A DNA stretch of 64,000 nucleotides from CAVZVW01 sp963778845 (GTDB taxonomy: Bacteria; Actinomycetota; Actinomycetes; Actinomycetales; Kineosporiaceae): contig CAVZVW010000007.1 in assembly GCA_963778845.1 (NCBI GenBank), positions 62,001 to 126,000 on the forward strand, written 5' to 3'. The notes beneath the pieces were generated by a model. The model saw only the letters and a list, made by a program, of their open reading frames with translations. It was not told the DNA's origin and did no database searches. Both the position numbers and the translations under genes were made by a program. Of the stretch, positions 1-7,950 are shown in pieces. Each line of letters begins with the position of its first letter. Positions within the stretch are counted from its first letter, which is position 1.

Positions 1-115
1 CGTCGCCGAGGGGCCTCAGGCGAACGCAGACTTCCAGCGGTTCCTCGACGTCGTCCACACCCTGTCCGCCGAGCGACGCCTGTCGCGGTTCGCCTACCTC
101 GCGTCGAGGGCCTGA
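1..115 (+). CDS. 3' end of an unidentified gene
   Basis: Only the last 37 codons are in the window, read from base 2 to a TGA at 113-115. The visible tail ends SRFAYLASRA and contains a helix-like stretch, FQRFLDVVHTLSAERR. No diagnostic motif is present, so I do not assign a function. The next gene is on the opposite strand and ends 57 bases away, making the pair convergent. Confidence 0.5.
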   Translation, partial: VAEGPQANADFQRFLDVVHTLSAERRLSRFAYLASRA

Positions 116-172
116 CCCCGAGCCGGACGTCGACCGGCTGCGCGGGCGGGCGTCGCGCTGGTTCATGAGGGG

Positions 173-1219
173 TCAGAGGGTGGCGACGACCTTGCCCCGC
201 ACCCTGCCTGCCTCGAGATCCCGCATCGCATCGGGAAGCTCCGACAGCGCACAGACGCGGTCGATGGCGGGGGTGACGGAGCCGTCCTCGATGAGCGTGC
301 GGAGTGTGTCGAGGTCCGCCGTGTTCGTGGTGGCGACCCAGAAGCCCCCGAGGCGCTGACCGACGAACGGGGACAGCGCCATCGACCGCAGCTGACGGCC
401 GAGGCCTGCGGTCCACTGCCCGCCGTCCTCCCCTCCGACGAAGACGAGGGTGCCCTTGGGGGTGAGGAGGCGGCGCAGTGCGCGCAGCGGTCGGTTGCCC
501 GCGATGTCGAGCACGAGGTCGTAGCGGCGGCCGCCGGCACCGACGTCGGCTGCCGTGTAGTCGATCACATGGTCGGCGCCCAGGGATCGCACGAGGTCGA
601 CCTTGGAGGTGCTGCAGACGCCGGTCACCTCTGCGCCGAAGGCCTTGGCGAGCTGGACGGCGAACGTCCCCACGCCCCCCGAGGCGCCGATGACCAGAGC
701 GGTCTGACCGGCCTGGACGCGGCCATGGGTGCGCAGGGCCTGCAGGGCGGTCACCCCTGACACCGGAACCGCCGCAGCCTGCTCGAACGTCAGCTTCGCC
801 GACATCCGGGCCAGCCTGCCCGCACTGGTCGAGGCGTACTCCGCGAACGAGCCCTCACCGGCGCCGAACACGAGGTCGCCAGGTGCCAGGCCCACGACGT
901 CAACACCGACGGCCTCGACGACGCCGGCTAGCTCGAGGCCGATCCTGGCGTCCTTGGGCCGGCGCACGCCGAACCCCGCGATCCGCATGAGGTACGGACG
1001 GCCCGTCATGAGGTGCCAGGCGCCCCTGTCGAGACCGGCGGCGCGTACCCGCACCAGCACCTGGTCAGCGCCCATCGTGGGGCGTGCCACGTCCCTGAGC
1101 TCCAGGAGGTCCGCGGATCCGTAGGCGTCGCGCACGAGAGCCTTCATCCGGGTTCCCGGGACGTGGGGTTCTCCCTCATCCCGGGTTCTGCTGCCCAGCC
1201 CGTTCTGGTTCGTCGCCAT
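173..1219 (-). CDS. NAD(P)-dependent zinc-type alcohol dehydrogenase / quinone oxidoreductase family
   Basis: 348 residues, typical of the medium-chain dehydrogenase/reductase superfamily. The N-terminal GroES-like domain (about 25-150) holds GLELAGVVEAVG and PGDLVFGAG. The Rossmann domain carries VIGASGGVGTFAVQLAK, the NADPH-binding loop of zeta-crystallin-like quinone reductases. The GHExxG zinc motif and the Cys-rich structural zinc loop are not seen, so it is probably a zinc-independent reductase despite the usual family label. I chose the ATG at 1219 because AGGAG lies just upstream; the frame stays open further but has no better start. It is divergent from a TetR gene with a perfect palindrome between them, so repression by that TetR is likely. 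Substrate unknown. Confidence 0.85.
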   Translation of the reverse strand: MATNQNGLGSRTRDEGEPHVPGTRMKALVRDAYGSADLLELRDVARPTMGADQVLVRVRAAGLDRGAWHLMTGRPYLMRIAGFGVRRPKDARIGLELAGVVEAVGVDVVGLAPGDLVFGAGEGSFAEYASTSAGRLARMSAKLTFEQAAAVPVSGVTALQALRTHGRVQAGQTALVIGASGGVGTFAVQLAKAFGAEVTGVCSTSKVDLVRSLGADHVIDYTAADVGAGGRRYDLVLDIAGNRPLRALRRLLTPKGTLVFVGGEDGGQWTAGLGRQLRSMALSPFVGQRLGGFWVATTNTADLDTLRTLIEDGSVTPAIDRVCALSELPDAMRDLEAGRVRGKVVATL

Positions 1220-1285
1220 GATCGTGAGCTCCTCTGTAGGTGGACCGGCTCCTCCAGCCGCGATCGGCCGAAGGGCTCTCGGCAC

Positions 1286-1310
1286 GGATACCTTACTGCG
1301 TAAGGTATCC
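1286..1310. promoter_or_regulatory. Perfect 11-3-11 palindrome, probable TetR operator
   Basis: The arms are GGATACCTTAC and GTAAGGTATCC, separated by TGC. Half-site copies (GTAAGGTAC and CCGTAAG) follow within 30 bases. The site lies between the divergent oxidoreductase and TetR genes, the usual position for an autoregulatory TetR operator. The palindrome is seen directly; the binding protein is inferred. Confidence 0.75.
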
Positions 1311-1371
1311 TCATGACGTAAGGTACCCGTACACCGTAAGGCTGTCAAACAGGAAGGGAGGGACGACGTCC

Positions 1372-2109
1372 GTGGCGTCCGGCATCGGCCCCAGCACGCG
1401 ACCACGCCCTCCGCTGAGCCGGGAGCGCGTGGTTCTCGAAGCGGTCGCCCTCGCCGACGAGAACGGCATCGCCGCTCTCACCATGCGCCGGCTGGCGGAC
1501 CGCCTCGACGTCGAGCCGATGTCCCTGTACCACCACGTCGCCAGCAAGGACGAGATCCTCGACGGCATGGTCGACGTCGTGTTCCGTGAGATCGAGCTGC
1601 CCTCGACGCAGGCCGAGTGGAAGGCAGCCATGCGGCAGCGCGCCTCCTCTGCGCGCGACGCACTGCGCCGACACCCCTGGGCGGTCGGCCGCATGGAGTC
1701 GCGGGCCACCCCGGGCCCCGCAACTCTGCGCCACCACGACGCGGTGATCGGCTGCCTGCGCCACGCGGGCTTCACCGTCGAGATGACGGCACACGCCTTC
1801 TCGGCCATCGACAGCTACCTCTACGGCTTCGCGATGCAGGAGCTCAACCTGCCCTTCACCACTCCGGAGGAGACCGCCGTCATGGCCGTCACGTTCCTCG
1901 ACCAGTTCCCGACCGCGCAGTACCCGCATCTGGCCGAGCTGACCACCGAACACGTCCTGCAGCCCGGTTACGACTACGGCGACGAGTTCGAGTACGGGCT
2001 CGACCTGGTCCTCGACGGCCTGGAACGAGCACGCAGGTCGACGACGACAAGCCCCCCGAAGACAAGCCCCCCGAAGAAGCGACGGTCGGTGCGACCACGT
2101 CCGGCGTAG
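1372..2109 (+). CDS. TetR/AcrR family transcriptional regulator
   Basis: 245 residues. An N-terminal helix-turn-helix is visible (LTMRRLADRLDVEPMSLYHH, then a KDEILDGM turn), followed by a tetracycline-repressor-type C-terminal ligand domain. The GTG at 1372 has GGAGGGA eight bases upstream; an earlier in-frame ATG would place the operator inside the coding region and lacks a ribosome site. The C-terminus is basic and Pro/Lys-rich and contains a 15-bp direct duplication (GACAAGCCCCCCGAA twice near 2046-2075). It probably represses itself and the divergent dehydrogenase through the palindrome at 1286-1310. The ligand cannot be read from sequence. Confidence 0.88.
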   Translation: MASGIGPSTRPRPPLSRERVVLEAVALADENGIAALTMRRLADRLDVEPMSLYHHVASKDEILDGMVDVVFREIELPSTQAEWKAAMRQRASSARDALRRHPWAVGRMESRATPGPATLRHHDAVIGCLRHAGFTVEMTAHAFSAIDSYLYGFAMQELNLPFTTPEETAVMAVTFLDQFPTAQYPHLAELTTEHVLQPGYDYGDEFEYGLDLVLDGLERARRSTTTSPPKTSPPKKRRSVRPRPA

Positions 2110-2123
2110 GGCAGTCTGCTCCC

Positions 2124-3914
2124 GTGCACTTCGTCGGCGTCGACCTCGCGTGGGGTGAGAACAAGCCCACGGGGCTGGCCGTCCTCGATGGGAGCGGGCA
2201 CCTGCTACATGTCTGCGCGGCCCAGGCCGACGAGGAGATCCTCGCCGCACTCTCCCCGTACGTGGACGGCGACTGCGTGGTCGCGATCGACGCCCCGCTG
2301 ATCGTGAAGAACCCCACGGGCAACCGACCCGCAGAAGCAGCCCTCAACAAGGACTTCGCGCGCTTCGAGGCCGGCGCCCACCCGGCCAACACCGGGAAGC
2401 CCGAGTTCAGCCCGACTCCTCGCGGAGCTCGGTTGAGTGCGCTGCTCGGGCTGGACCTGAACCCGAGGTCGGGCCGCGCACGTCGCGCGATAGAGGTCTA
2501 CCCGCACCCGGCGACCGTCTCCCTGTTCCGGCTCGGCTGCACGCTGAAGTACAAGGACAAGGCGGGCCGCAGCCTGCCGACACTGCGTGCCGAGCTGCTG
2601 ACCCTGATGCGGCTGCTCGAGGGGCTCGCCGTGGCACACCCCCCACTGCTGGTGGACCGGGCGACGTCGCGCTGGTCGCAGCTGGTCACGGAGGTGGAGA
2701 CGGCCACGCGCAAGAGCCACTTGCGTGTCGTCGAGGACCAGGTCGACGCCGTCGTGTGCGCCTACGTCGCGCTGCTCGCCGTCCGCCGTCCCGAGGGGAT
2801 GACCACGTACGGCGACGGCGACACCGGCTACATCGTGACCCCCACGCTCCCCGCGGATCTGCGACCGACCCCACGACGCGGGCAGGCGGTCGGGGTGGTC
2901 GCGACCGCCGGTGACCCTGTGCGCCCCGCCGTTCAGGCGTACGCGGCCCAGCAGGAGGCGGTCGTCGACGCGGGGCTGGGCTTCGTCGCACTCGTCCGGG
3001 CGATCCTCGACGAGGCCGGCATCAACTACCTGAGCATCACCGGCAGGACCAAGAGCGTCGCCTCCTTCGCCGCCAAGGCCGCCCGTCGGGTCGACGGCGA
3101 GCTGCTGTACGCGGACCCGCTGCACGACATCACCGACCAGATCGGCGTCCGGGTGATCACCTACGTGCTCGGAGACGTCGCCGCGGTCGCCGAGCTGCTG
3201 GCCGACCAGGTCGTCGTCAAGGACGACCGCGACATGGGGCAGGAGACCGCGAGCCAGGGCCGTTTCGGCTACGCGAGCCGGCACCTGCTGATCGAGCTGG
3301 ACCCTGCCCGCGAAGGCGAGCCGGCCTACGCGCAGCTGCGTGGACGAGTCGCCTCTGTCCAGATCCGGACGGTCCTGCAGCACGCCTGGGCGGAGTTCGA
3401 GCACGACATCCGCTACAAGGGCACGGTGCCTGACGAGCACGCGACAGAGTTCGACCGCAGGTTCACCCTCGCCGCGGGCCTTCTCGAACTGGCCGACCGT
3501 GAGTTCTCGACGATCCGCGACCGGCTGCGCGGCGGTCCTGCCGAGGTCACGGACAGCCAGGACGACGACCCGCGCATCGACCCGCGAGAGCTCGCGGCGT
3601 TCCTGGCGGGCCAGTACGCCGATGCGGGCTGGTCGCGCCCCGACCACTACGACTGGATCTCCGGCCTCCTGCTCGAGCTGGGCGTCACCTCGCTGCAGGA
3701 GCTGAGCGACGTGCTGCGCCCGGTGAACGAGCTGGACCTCAGCGGGCGGATGGCTTACCGCTACCCGCCGGGCGCGGTGCGCCGTCTCGACGACGCGCTG
3801 TTGGCGGCCTTCGCAGACCGGTACATCGGGCTGCACGGAAACGCGCACCGTGCCCCCTCATTGCATGCGCGGCTGGAACGGCTGACGGGCTCCGACCGGG
3901 CCACCGGCCCCTAG
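2124..3914 (+). CDS. DUF429 domain fused to a RelA/SpoT (p)ppGpp synthetase-like domain
   Basis: 596 residues. Residues 1-230 match the DUF429 RNase H-like fold (VGVDLAWGENKPTGLAVLD, later AIDAPLIV and a late EDQVDAVVCAYVAL acidic motif). Residues 300-440 are a nucleotide pyrophosphokinase domain: GRTKSVASFAAKA (R-x-K-S-x-x-S), DQIGVRVITY, GRFGYASRHLLI (GYxSxH) and VQIRTVLQHAWAEFEHDIRYK. The residue before VQIRT is Ser, where many synthetases have the catalytic Glu. About 150 residues of helical tail follow. No HD hydrolase domain is present, so it resembles a small alarmone synthetase or toxSAS rather than long Rel. The GTG start is 14 bases after the TetR stop, so the two may be cotranscribed. 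The combined function is unknown. Confidence 0.85.
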   Translation: MHFVGVDLAWGENKPTGLAVLDGSGHLLHVCAAQADEEILAALSPYVDGDCVVAIDAPLIVKNPTGNRPAEAALNKDFARFEAGAHPANTGKPEFSPTPRGARLSALLGLDLNPRSGRARRAIEVYPHPATVSLFRLGCTLKYKDKAGRSLPTLRAELLTLMRLLEGLAVAHPPLLVDRATSRWSQLVTEVETATRKSHLRVVEDQVDAVVCAYVALLAVRRPEGMTTYGDGDTGYIVTPTLPADLRPTPRRGQAVGVVATAGDPVRPAVQAYAAQQEAVVDAGLGFVALVRAILDEAGINYLSITGRTKSVASFAAKAARRVDGELLYADPLHDITDQIGVRVITYVLGDVAAVAELLADQVVVKDDRDMGQETASQGRFGYASRHLLIELDPAREGEPAYAQLRGRVASVQIRTVLQHAWAEFEHDIRYKGTVPDEHATEFDRRFTLAAGLLELADREFSTIRDRLRGGPAEVTDSQDDDPRIDPRELAAFLAGQYADAGWSRPDHYDWISGLLLELGVTSLQELSDVLRPVNELDLSGRMAYRYPPGAVRRLDDALLAAFADRYIGLHGNAHRAPSLHARLERLTGSDRATGP

Positions 3915-3930
3915 GCGTGCCGGGCGATGC

Positions 3931-4407
3931 TCAGGTGGCGGCAGGCGGCTCCGTGACGGCCTTCAGCCGGGCCAGGCCCTTCTCGAAGTCCGGGCCGAGG
4001 AAGGCGTCCATCGACGTGAAGAGCCCCATCGCCTTCGTCATGAACGTCTTCTTCCCGGTCATCGTCCAGGTCACCCGGGAACCGGACCCCTCCGACTGGA
4101 TGGCGAAGACGGTGTCGTTACGTCCCTTCCACGGTTTCTCGAACACGAGGTCGATCTGCACCCGTGTGGGCTCGGTCGCCGCCGAGATCTCCATGCGACC
4201 CCGACCCGCCTTGCGGTTGCCGGACCACCCATAAACCGCGCCGGTGCCCGACTCGGCACCGGAGTAGGTGCGCTGGAGCTGCGGATCCACGTCCTCCCAC
4301 GGCGACCACTTGGTCCAGTTGCGGAAGTCGACGATCTCGCTGTAGATGCGCTCCTGCGGGGCATCGATCGTCACCGAACGCTGGATCGTGTAGGTGTCTT
4401 CAGGCAT
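3931..4407 (-). CDS. SRPBCC (START-like) family protein
   Basis: 158 residues. The fold is indicated by the N-terminal strand YTIQRSVTIDAPQERIYSEIVD, then FRNWTKWSPWED, a classic polyketide-cyclase/SRPBCC opening. VTWTMTGKKTFMTKAMGLF and a C-terminal helix DFEKGLARLKA follow. These proteins form a hydrophobic cavity that binds lipids or aromatic compounds; no catalytic residues are obvious. The ATG at 4407 is chosen because the N-terminal strand begins immediately after it and the divergent oxidase starts 35 bases away. It is convergent with the DUF429-RelA gene. Confidence 0.8.
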   Translation of the reverse strand: MPEDTYTIQRSVTIDAPQERIYSEIVDFRNWTKWSPWEDVDPQLQRTYSGAESGTGAVYGWSGNRKAGRGRMEISAATEPTRVQIDLVFEKPWKGRNDTVFAIQSEGSGSRVTWTMTGKKTFMTKAMGLFTSMDAFLGPDFEKGLARLKAVTEPPAAT

Positions 4408-4442
4408 GGACCGCAATCGTAGCCGTGACCTACCGTCCTCCC

Positions 4443-5900
4443 ATGTCGGACGCACTCCCGAGGGTCGTCGTCGTGGGTGCCGGCCTGGCCGGCCTGCGGT
4501 GTGCCGACCTCCTCGCCGGCCGGGTCGACCTCGTCGTGCTGGAGGCGCAGGACCGCGTCGGCGGGCGGTGCTGGTCCTCGCGCGGCTGGTCCGCCGACCA
4601 GGTCGGTGAGCACGGGGGTGAGCTGATCGAGGACGGTCAGGACCACCTCATGAGGCTGGTCGCCGAGCTCGGCCTGAGCCTCGAACCCCGCCAGAGGGGC
4701 CCACGCGTCGGCCGCATGACGCTGGCTGGGAAGGTCCGCGACCCCGCCGAGGTGCGCGGCCTCGGCGAGGTGTTCGAGCGTCTTGACGCCGACCTTCGGG
4801 CGGTCGGGCCCGTGGACTTCCGGGTCGCCAGCCGTCGGCTGCACGAGCTGGACGAGATGACGGCCGAGGACTGGATCAGCACCAACGTCGACGGCGGGCT
4901 CGGCTCGGACCTCGGTGCCTGCGTCGCCCTGGGCCTCGCCCTCAACCTGGGGTTCGAGGCGCGCAAGCTGTCCGCCGTGGCGTTGCACCACATGTGGCTG
5001 GGCCTTCCGGAGCCGGACGCCGCGTCCTCGGGCTTCCGCTTCGGACACGACGCGGGGCCCGGCTCGGATGATCCTCAGGAGCTCGCCGACGTCCTGCGCG
5101 CCAGCGTGCTCGACGTCTACCACGTGGCCGGCGGCAACGACCAGATCCCAGCGGCCCTCGCCTCGCGGCTTCCGTCGGGGTCGCTGCGACTTGCGAGCGA
5201 GGTGACCGCGGTCGTCCAGGAGCCTGATGGCAGGTACAGGGTCTCGATCGCCGACCAGCCGGCCATCCAGGGCGCCGACCGAGTGGTCCTGACCGCACCG
5301 ATGCCTGTGCTGCACGCCATGGACCTGTCCGGAGCGGGACTGTCGGAGCGACGTCACCGCGCCCTCGCCGAGATACCGATGGGCACGGGCACCAAGCTGA
5401 CCCTCCAGCTGGACCTGCCGCCGAGCCGGCATCCGGGCTGGCCCGGGTTCGCCCTCGTCGACCACCCCGCTGTCGCGCTGTGGGACTCATCGAGAGGGCA
5501 GCCGGGTGACGCGGGCCTGCTCACGATGTTCACGTCCGAGCGTGTCTTCCGGAGTGCGGACGGCGCGCACGCAGCCCCGGACGAAGCGTCCCTCCAGCAG
5601 GCGAGACGGCTGCTGGACCAGGTCGTCCCGGGCCTGCACGAGCGATGCACCGGCACGGCCTGGCTGGACTCGTGGCCCGACGACGAGTGGGCGCGCGGGT
5701 CGTACGCAGGTTTCGCCCCCGGCCAGTACGCCCGCTACGCGGGGTTCCTGAGCCTGCCCGAAGCCGGTGTCCACTTCGCCGGCGAGCACACCTCGCTCGC
5801 CTCCCCGGGATACCTCGACGGGGCCGTTGCCAGCGGCGAGCGGGCAGCGGGCGAGGTGCTGAAGGCGCTCGGCCTTGAGGACGTGCCAGGGACGCAGTGA
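4443..5900 (+). CDS. Flavin-containing amine oxidase / FAD-dependent oxidoreductase
   Basis: 485 residues. The dinucleotide fold VVVVGAGLAGLRCADLL at the N-terminus and the following EAQDRVGGRCWS (the R-x-G-G-R loop of flavin amine oxidases) identify an FAD enzyme. The C-terminal GVHFAGEHTSLASPGYLDGAVASGERAA is the typical second FAD-contact motif of monoamine oxidase-like proteins. No signal peptide is seen, so it is probably cytoplasmic. The start overlaps nothing and sits 35 bases from the divergent SRPBCC gene, so they share a promoter region. Substrate cannot be deduced; amines or L-amino acids are typical for the family. Confidence 0.87.
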   Translation: MSDALPRVVVVGAGLAGLRCADLLAGRVDLVVLEAQDRVGGRCWSSRGWSADQVGEHGGELIEDGQDHLMRLVAELGLSLEPRQRGPRVGRMTLAGKVRDPAEVRGLGEVFERLDADLRAVGPVDFRVASRRLHELDEMTAEDWISTNVDGGLGSDLGACVALGLALNLGFEARKLSAVALHHMWLGLPEPDAASSGFRFGHDAGPGSDDPQELADVLRASVLDVYHVAGGNDQIPAALASRLPSGSLRLASEVTAVVQEPDGRYRVSIADQPAIQGADRVVLTAPMPVLHAMDLSGAGLSERRHRALAEIPMGTGTKLTLQLDLPPSRHPGWPGFALVDHPAVALWDSSRGQPGDAGLLTMFTSERVFRSADGAHAAPDEASLQQARRLLDQVVPGLHERCTGTAWLDSWPDDEWARGSYAGFAPGQYARYAGFLSLPEAGVHFAGEHTSLASPGYLDGAVASGERAAGEVLKALGLEDVPGTQ

Positions 5901-5954
5901 GCCGACAGCAGCCCGCCGGCGTCACCATCAAGGGCCCGCTCGGCCGCCGATGGA

Positions 5955-6254
5955 TCAGGCACCCGTCCCGGGCCGACCCTGCAGCGTGCCCGCGACATCG
6001 CGACGATCGTCCGGGTGCGGCGGGCGGACGCCGAGGAGGTCTCCCGGTTGGCAGCCGAGCACGTCGCAGATCGCCGTGAGGGTCGAGAAGCGGATGGCCC
6101 GGGCACGGTCGTTCTTGAGCACGGACAGGTTGACGATGGTGACCCCGGCGAGTGCCGCAAGGCCCGTGAGGGTCATGCCGCGTTCGGACAGCAGACGATC
6201 GAGATGGCATACGACCCGTTGCGGGTCGTCGATGGCGGCGTCGTCGGCACTCAC
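5955..6254 (-). CDS. Small Cro/C1-type HTH regulator (YozG-like)
   Basis: 99 residues. The helix-turn-helix lies around residues 20-70: LLSERGMTLTGLAALAGVTIVNLSVLKND, then IRFSTLTAICDVLGCQPGDLL, the signature of small XRE regulators paired with DUF2975 membrane proteins. Its ATG overlaps the stop of the upstream DUF2975 gene by four bases (ATGA), so the two are translationally coupled. It probably binds the palindromes ahead of the operon. Confidence 0.88.
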   Translation of the reverse strand: MSADDAAIDDPQRVVCHLDRLLSERGMTLTGLAALAGVTIVNLSVLKNDRARAIRFSTLTAICDVLGCQPGDLLGVRPPHPDDRRDVAGTLQGRPGTGA

Positions 6255-6901
6255 ACCAACCCGTCCACCTCCCTGCTGATCTGCTCTCCTCGGCGGAACG
6301 ACTCGGCCAGGACGAGCAGCAGCGCGGCAAGCAGCACCGGGTTGAGCCCCAAGGTCAGACTCGGGGCGAGCGGGTTGTCGAGCCCGAGCCGATGGAGCAC
6401 GAGCACCGTTGCGGCGAGGTTCAGAAACGGGCCGACCCAGGCGACCGCCACCACGACCACTGCCAGCCCAGCGATTCGGCGGGAGTTGCCCGTCTCGAAG
6501 GGTCGTCCGGCGGCCACCGACCTGAGGACCGGGACCAGCAGGAGCGATGCAGCCGCTGTCCCGAGCCCTAGGACCAGGAGGTCCCCCCTCGCGAGCATCT
6601 GCTCCCCCACCGTGGAGTTCGACGCCGACAGGCGGAGCTGGTCGCTGGCGGCGAACACGGACACGCCCTCAGGAAGGTCAGTCACGGTGACCGGCGCACG
6701 GTCGGGTTCGGCCTCCTCGACCGGCGACCCGTGCCCGGGCGTCACCGTTACCGGCACGGACACGGCCCCCCCGGCCTGAGTCATCCCGTTGATCTCGTAC
6801 GCGACACCCGCGATGAGACCCACTGCTCCCACCACCCCGACCAGGCTGCCCAGCACCCTGATCGTGCCCGGACCGACGTACGACGACTGGTGCTGGCGCA
6901 T
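6251..6901 (-). CDS. DUF2975 membrane protein
   Basis: 216 residues. Four hydrophobic segments are visible: one near residues 12-35 (GSLVGVVGAVGLIAGVAY), then an extracytoplasmic loop, then LLVLGLGTAAASLLLVPVL, IAGLAVVVVAVAWVG and LLAALLLVLAESF. The ending FRRGEQISREVDGLV is the conserved DUF2975 tail. Family members are encoded with a YozG-type HTH protein, as here, and probably act as its membrane partner or target. The ATG at 6901 is preferred over one 45 bases upstream because the upstream codons would lie within the operator-like palindrome. Confidence 0.85.
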   Translation of the reverse strand: MRQHQSSYVGPGTIRVLGSLVGVVGAVGLIAGVAYEINGMTQAGGAVSVPVTVTPGHGSPVEEAEPDRAPVTVTDLPEGVSVFAASDQLRLSASNSTVGEQMLARGDLLVLGLGTAAASLLLVPVLRSVAAGRPFETGNSRRIAGLAVVVVAVAWVGPFLNLAATVLVLHRLGLDNPLAPSLTLGLNPVLLAALLLVLAESFRRGEQISREVDGLV

Positions 6902-6911
6902 GACGACTCCA

Positions 6912-6926
6912 TATCGACAGTCGATA
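6912..6926. promoter_or_regulatory. 6-3-6 palindrome upstream of the DUF2975/HTH operon
   Basis: TATCGA and TCGATA flank CAG. Related ATCGA elements occur at about 6933 and 6953, and a TTGACT hexamer (minus strand, about 6959-6964) could be the -35 box. Position and multiplicity suggest autoregulation by the small HTH protein; this is inference. Confidence 0.55.
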
Positions 6927-7033
6927 AAGACACATCGAGTGTCCATACCGTTAATCGATAAGTCAAGGAGGACCGCCCGGCGCCGACCACCCTTGCCTTA
7001 CTCCGCCCGCGACAGGGCTTCGCGGTGCCGCCG

Positions 7034-7288
7034 TCAGCGACCGCGGAACCATCCCCACACGGCGAGGACGACGACGGCTCCGACCGTGGAGCCCACGAGA
7101 CCACTGGCTTGCAGCCGAAGCCCGTCGCCCTGCAGCAGGTTGACCAGCAGCCCCCCGACGAACGAGCCGGTGATGCCGGCGATGAAGGCCTCCGACCAGT
7201 TGACGTTGCGCATCCGGCCACCACGGACCAGCAGGGAGGCGATGCCTCCGGCCACCATGCCGAGGAGGATTATCGCGAGGAGGATCAT
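7034..7288 (-). CDS. GlsB/YeaQ/YmgE family stress-response membrane protein
   Basis: 84 residues, the usual size. Three hydrophobic helices are visible: MILLAIILLGMVAGGIASLL; FIAGITGSFVGGLLVNLL; and GLVGSTVGAVVVLAVWGWF. The glycine-rich second helix (GITGSFVGG) is the hallmark of the transglycosylase-associated/GlsB family. These are inner-membrane proteins induced by stress, biochemical role unknown. It stands alone between the DUF2975 operon and an intergenic region. Confidence 0.88.
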   Translation of the reverse strand: MILLAIILLGMVAGGIASLLVRGGRMRNVNWSEAFIAGITGSFVGGLLVNLLQGDGLRLQASGLVGSTVGAVVVLAVWGWFRGR

Positions 7289-7950
7289 GTCGCCAGCCTA
7301 GAGGCTCGGCGGGTGTGCTCGAGCGGCTGGCCGGCGACCCGGATGGCCTGGGCGGCGCGCCTCCTGGCGGAGCTCCTCTGACCCCGGACAGCCACCACCC
7401 CTCCCACGACGGGATGGCCGATGCGGGGGGAGGGCGTACTGTCGGTGGTACCGAGAGCAAATCGCGCGTTGGTGACCAAACCGGCGCCGTCCTCGGCGTA
7501 TCGCACATCGGTCGTCGATCGACCGAGGACGGACGCAGCCGGCATGTCGGACCGACAGGTTCACCCCCGCCCGGCAGCAGCCCTTCGCGGGCAGCACGGC
7601 GAGCGAGGCAGGGCCGAGGCGCCGACACCCTGGGACGGTCCCGGCCTTCCACGGCTGTCGCAGCGGGCTCCCGCTCCGGCTTCTTGATCTGGACTCCGTT
7701 GATTCGGCTGCGTTGACCCGGCTGCGTTGAACCGGCTCTCCCGGACGCGGCACCATCCGCCCACCGAACCTCTCGACCCACCCTGCTGACGCCGACCGCC
7801 GTGCACAGTGCGCGCGCAGGTGCGGCGGTCCCGCGCCCGCTCAGGAGGGCGCGACCCGGCCACGCGGCCGGCATGTCACGACCAGAGGCCGACATCACGA
7901 ACCAGACCTCGCCGGACGGCGGGGATGGACGGCTCCACAGGAGGCGCACG
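7289..7950. other. Intergenic region without a supported gene
   Basis: Open frames here on both strands are Arg/Pro/Ser-rich and lack start context, so I see no gene. A small tandem motif (CGGCTGCGTTGA, twice near 7707-7731) occurs. The region must contain the promoter of the downstream aldehyde dehydrogenase operon, but no convincing -35/-10 pair stands out. Confidence 0.5.

Noticed and set aside
2205..3848. 547-codon antisense frame over the DUF429-RelA gene
   Set aside because: No domain, no start signal; explained by codon bias of the sense gene.
7289..7800. Overlapping open frames between the GlsB-like and aldehyde dehydrogenase genes
   Set aside because: All are Arg/Pro/Ser-rich, lack ribosome sites and overlap each other on both strands.
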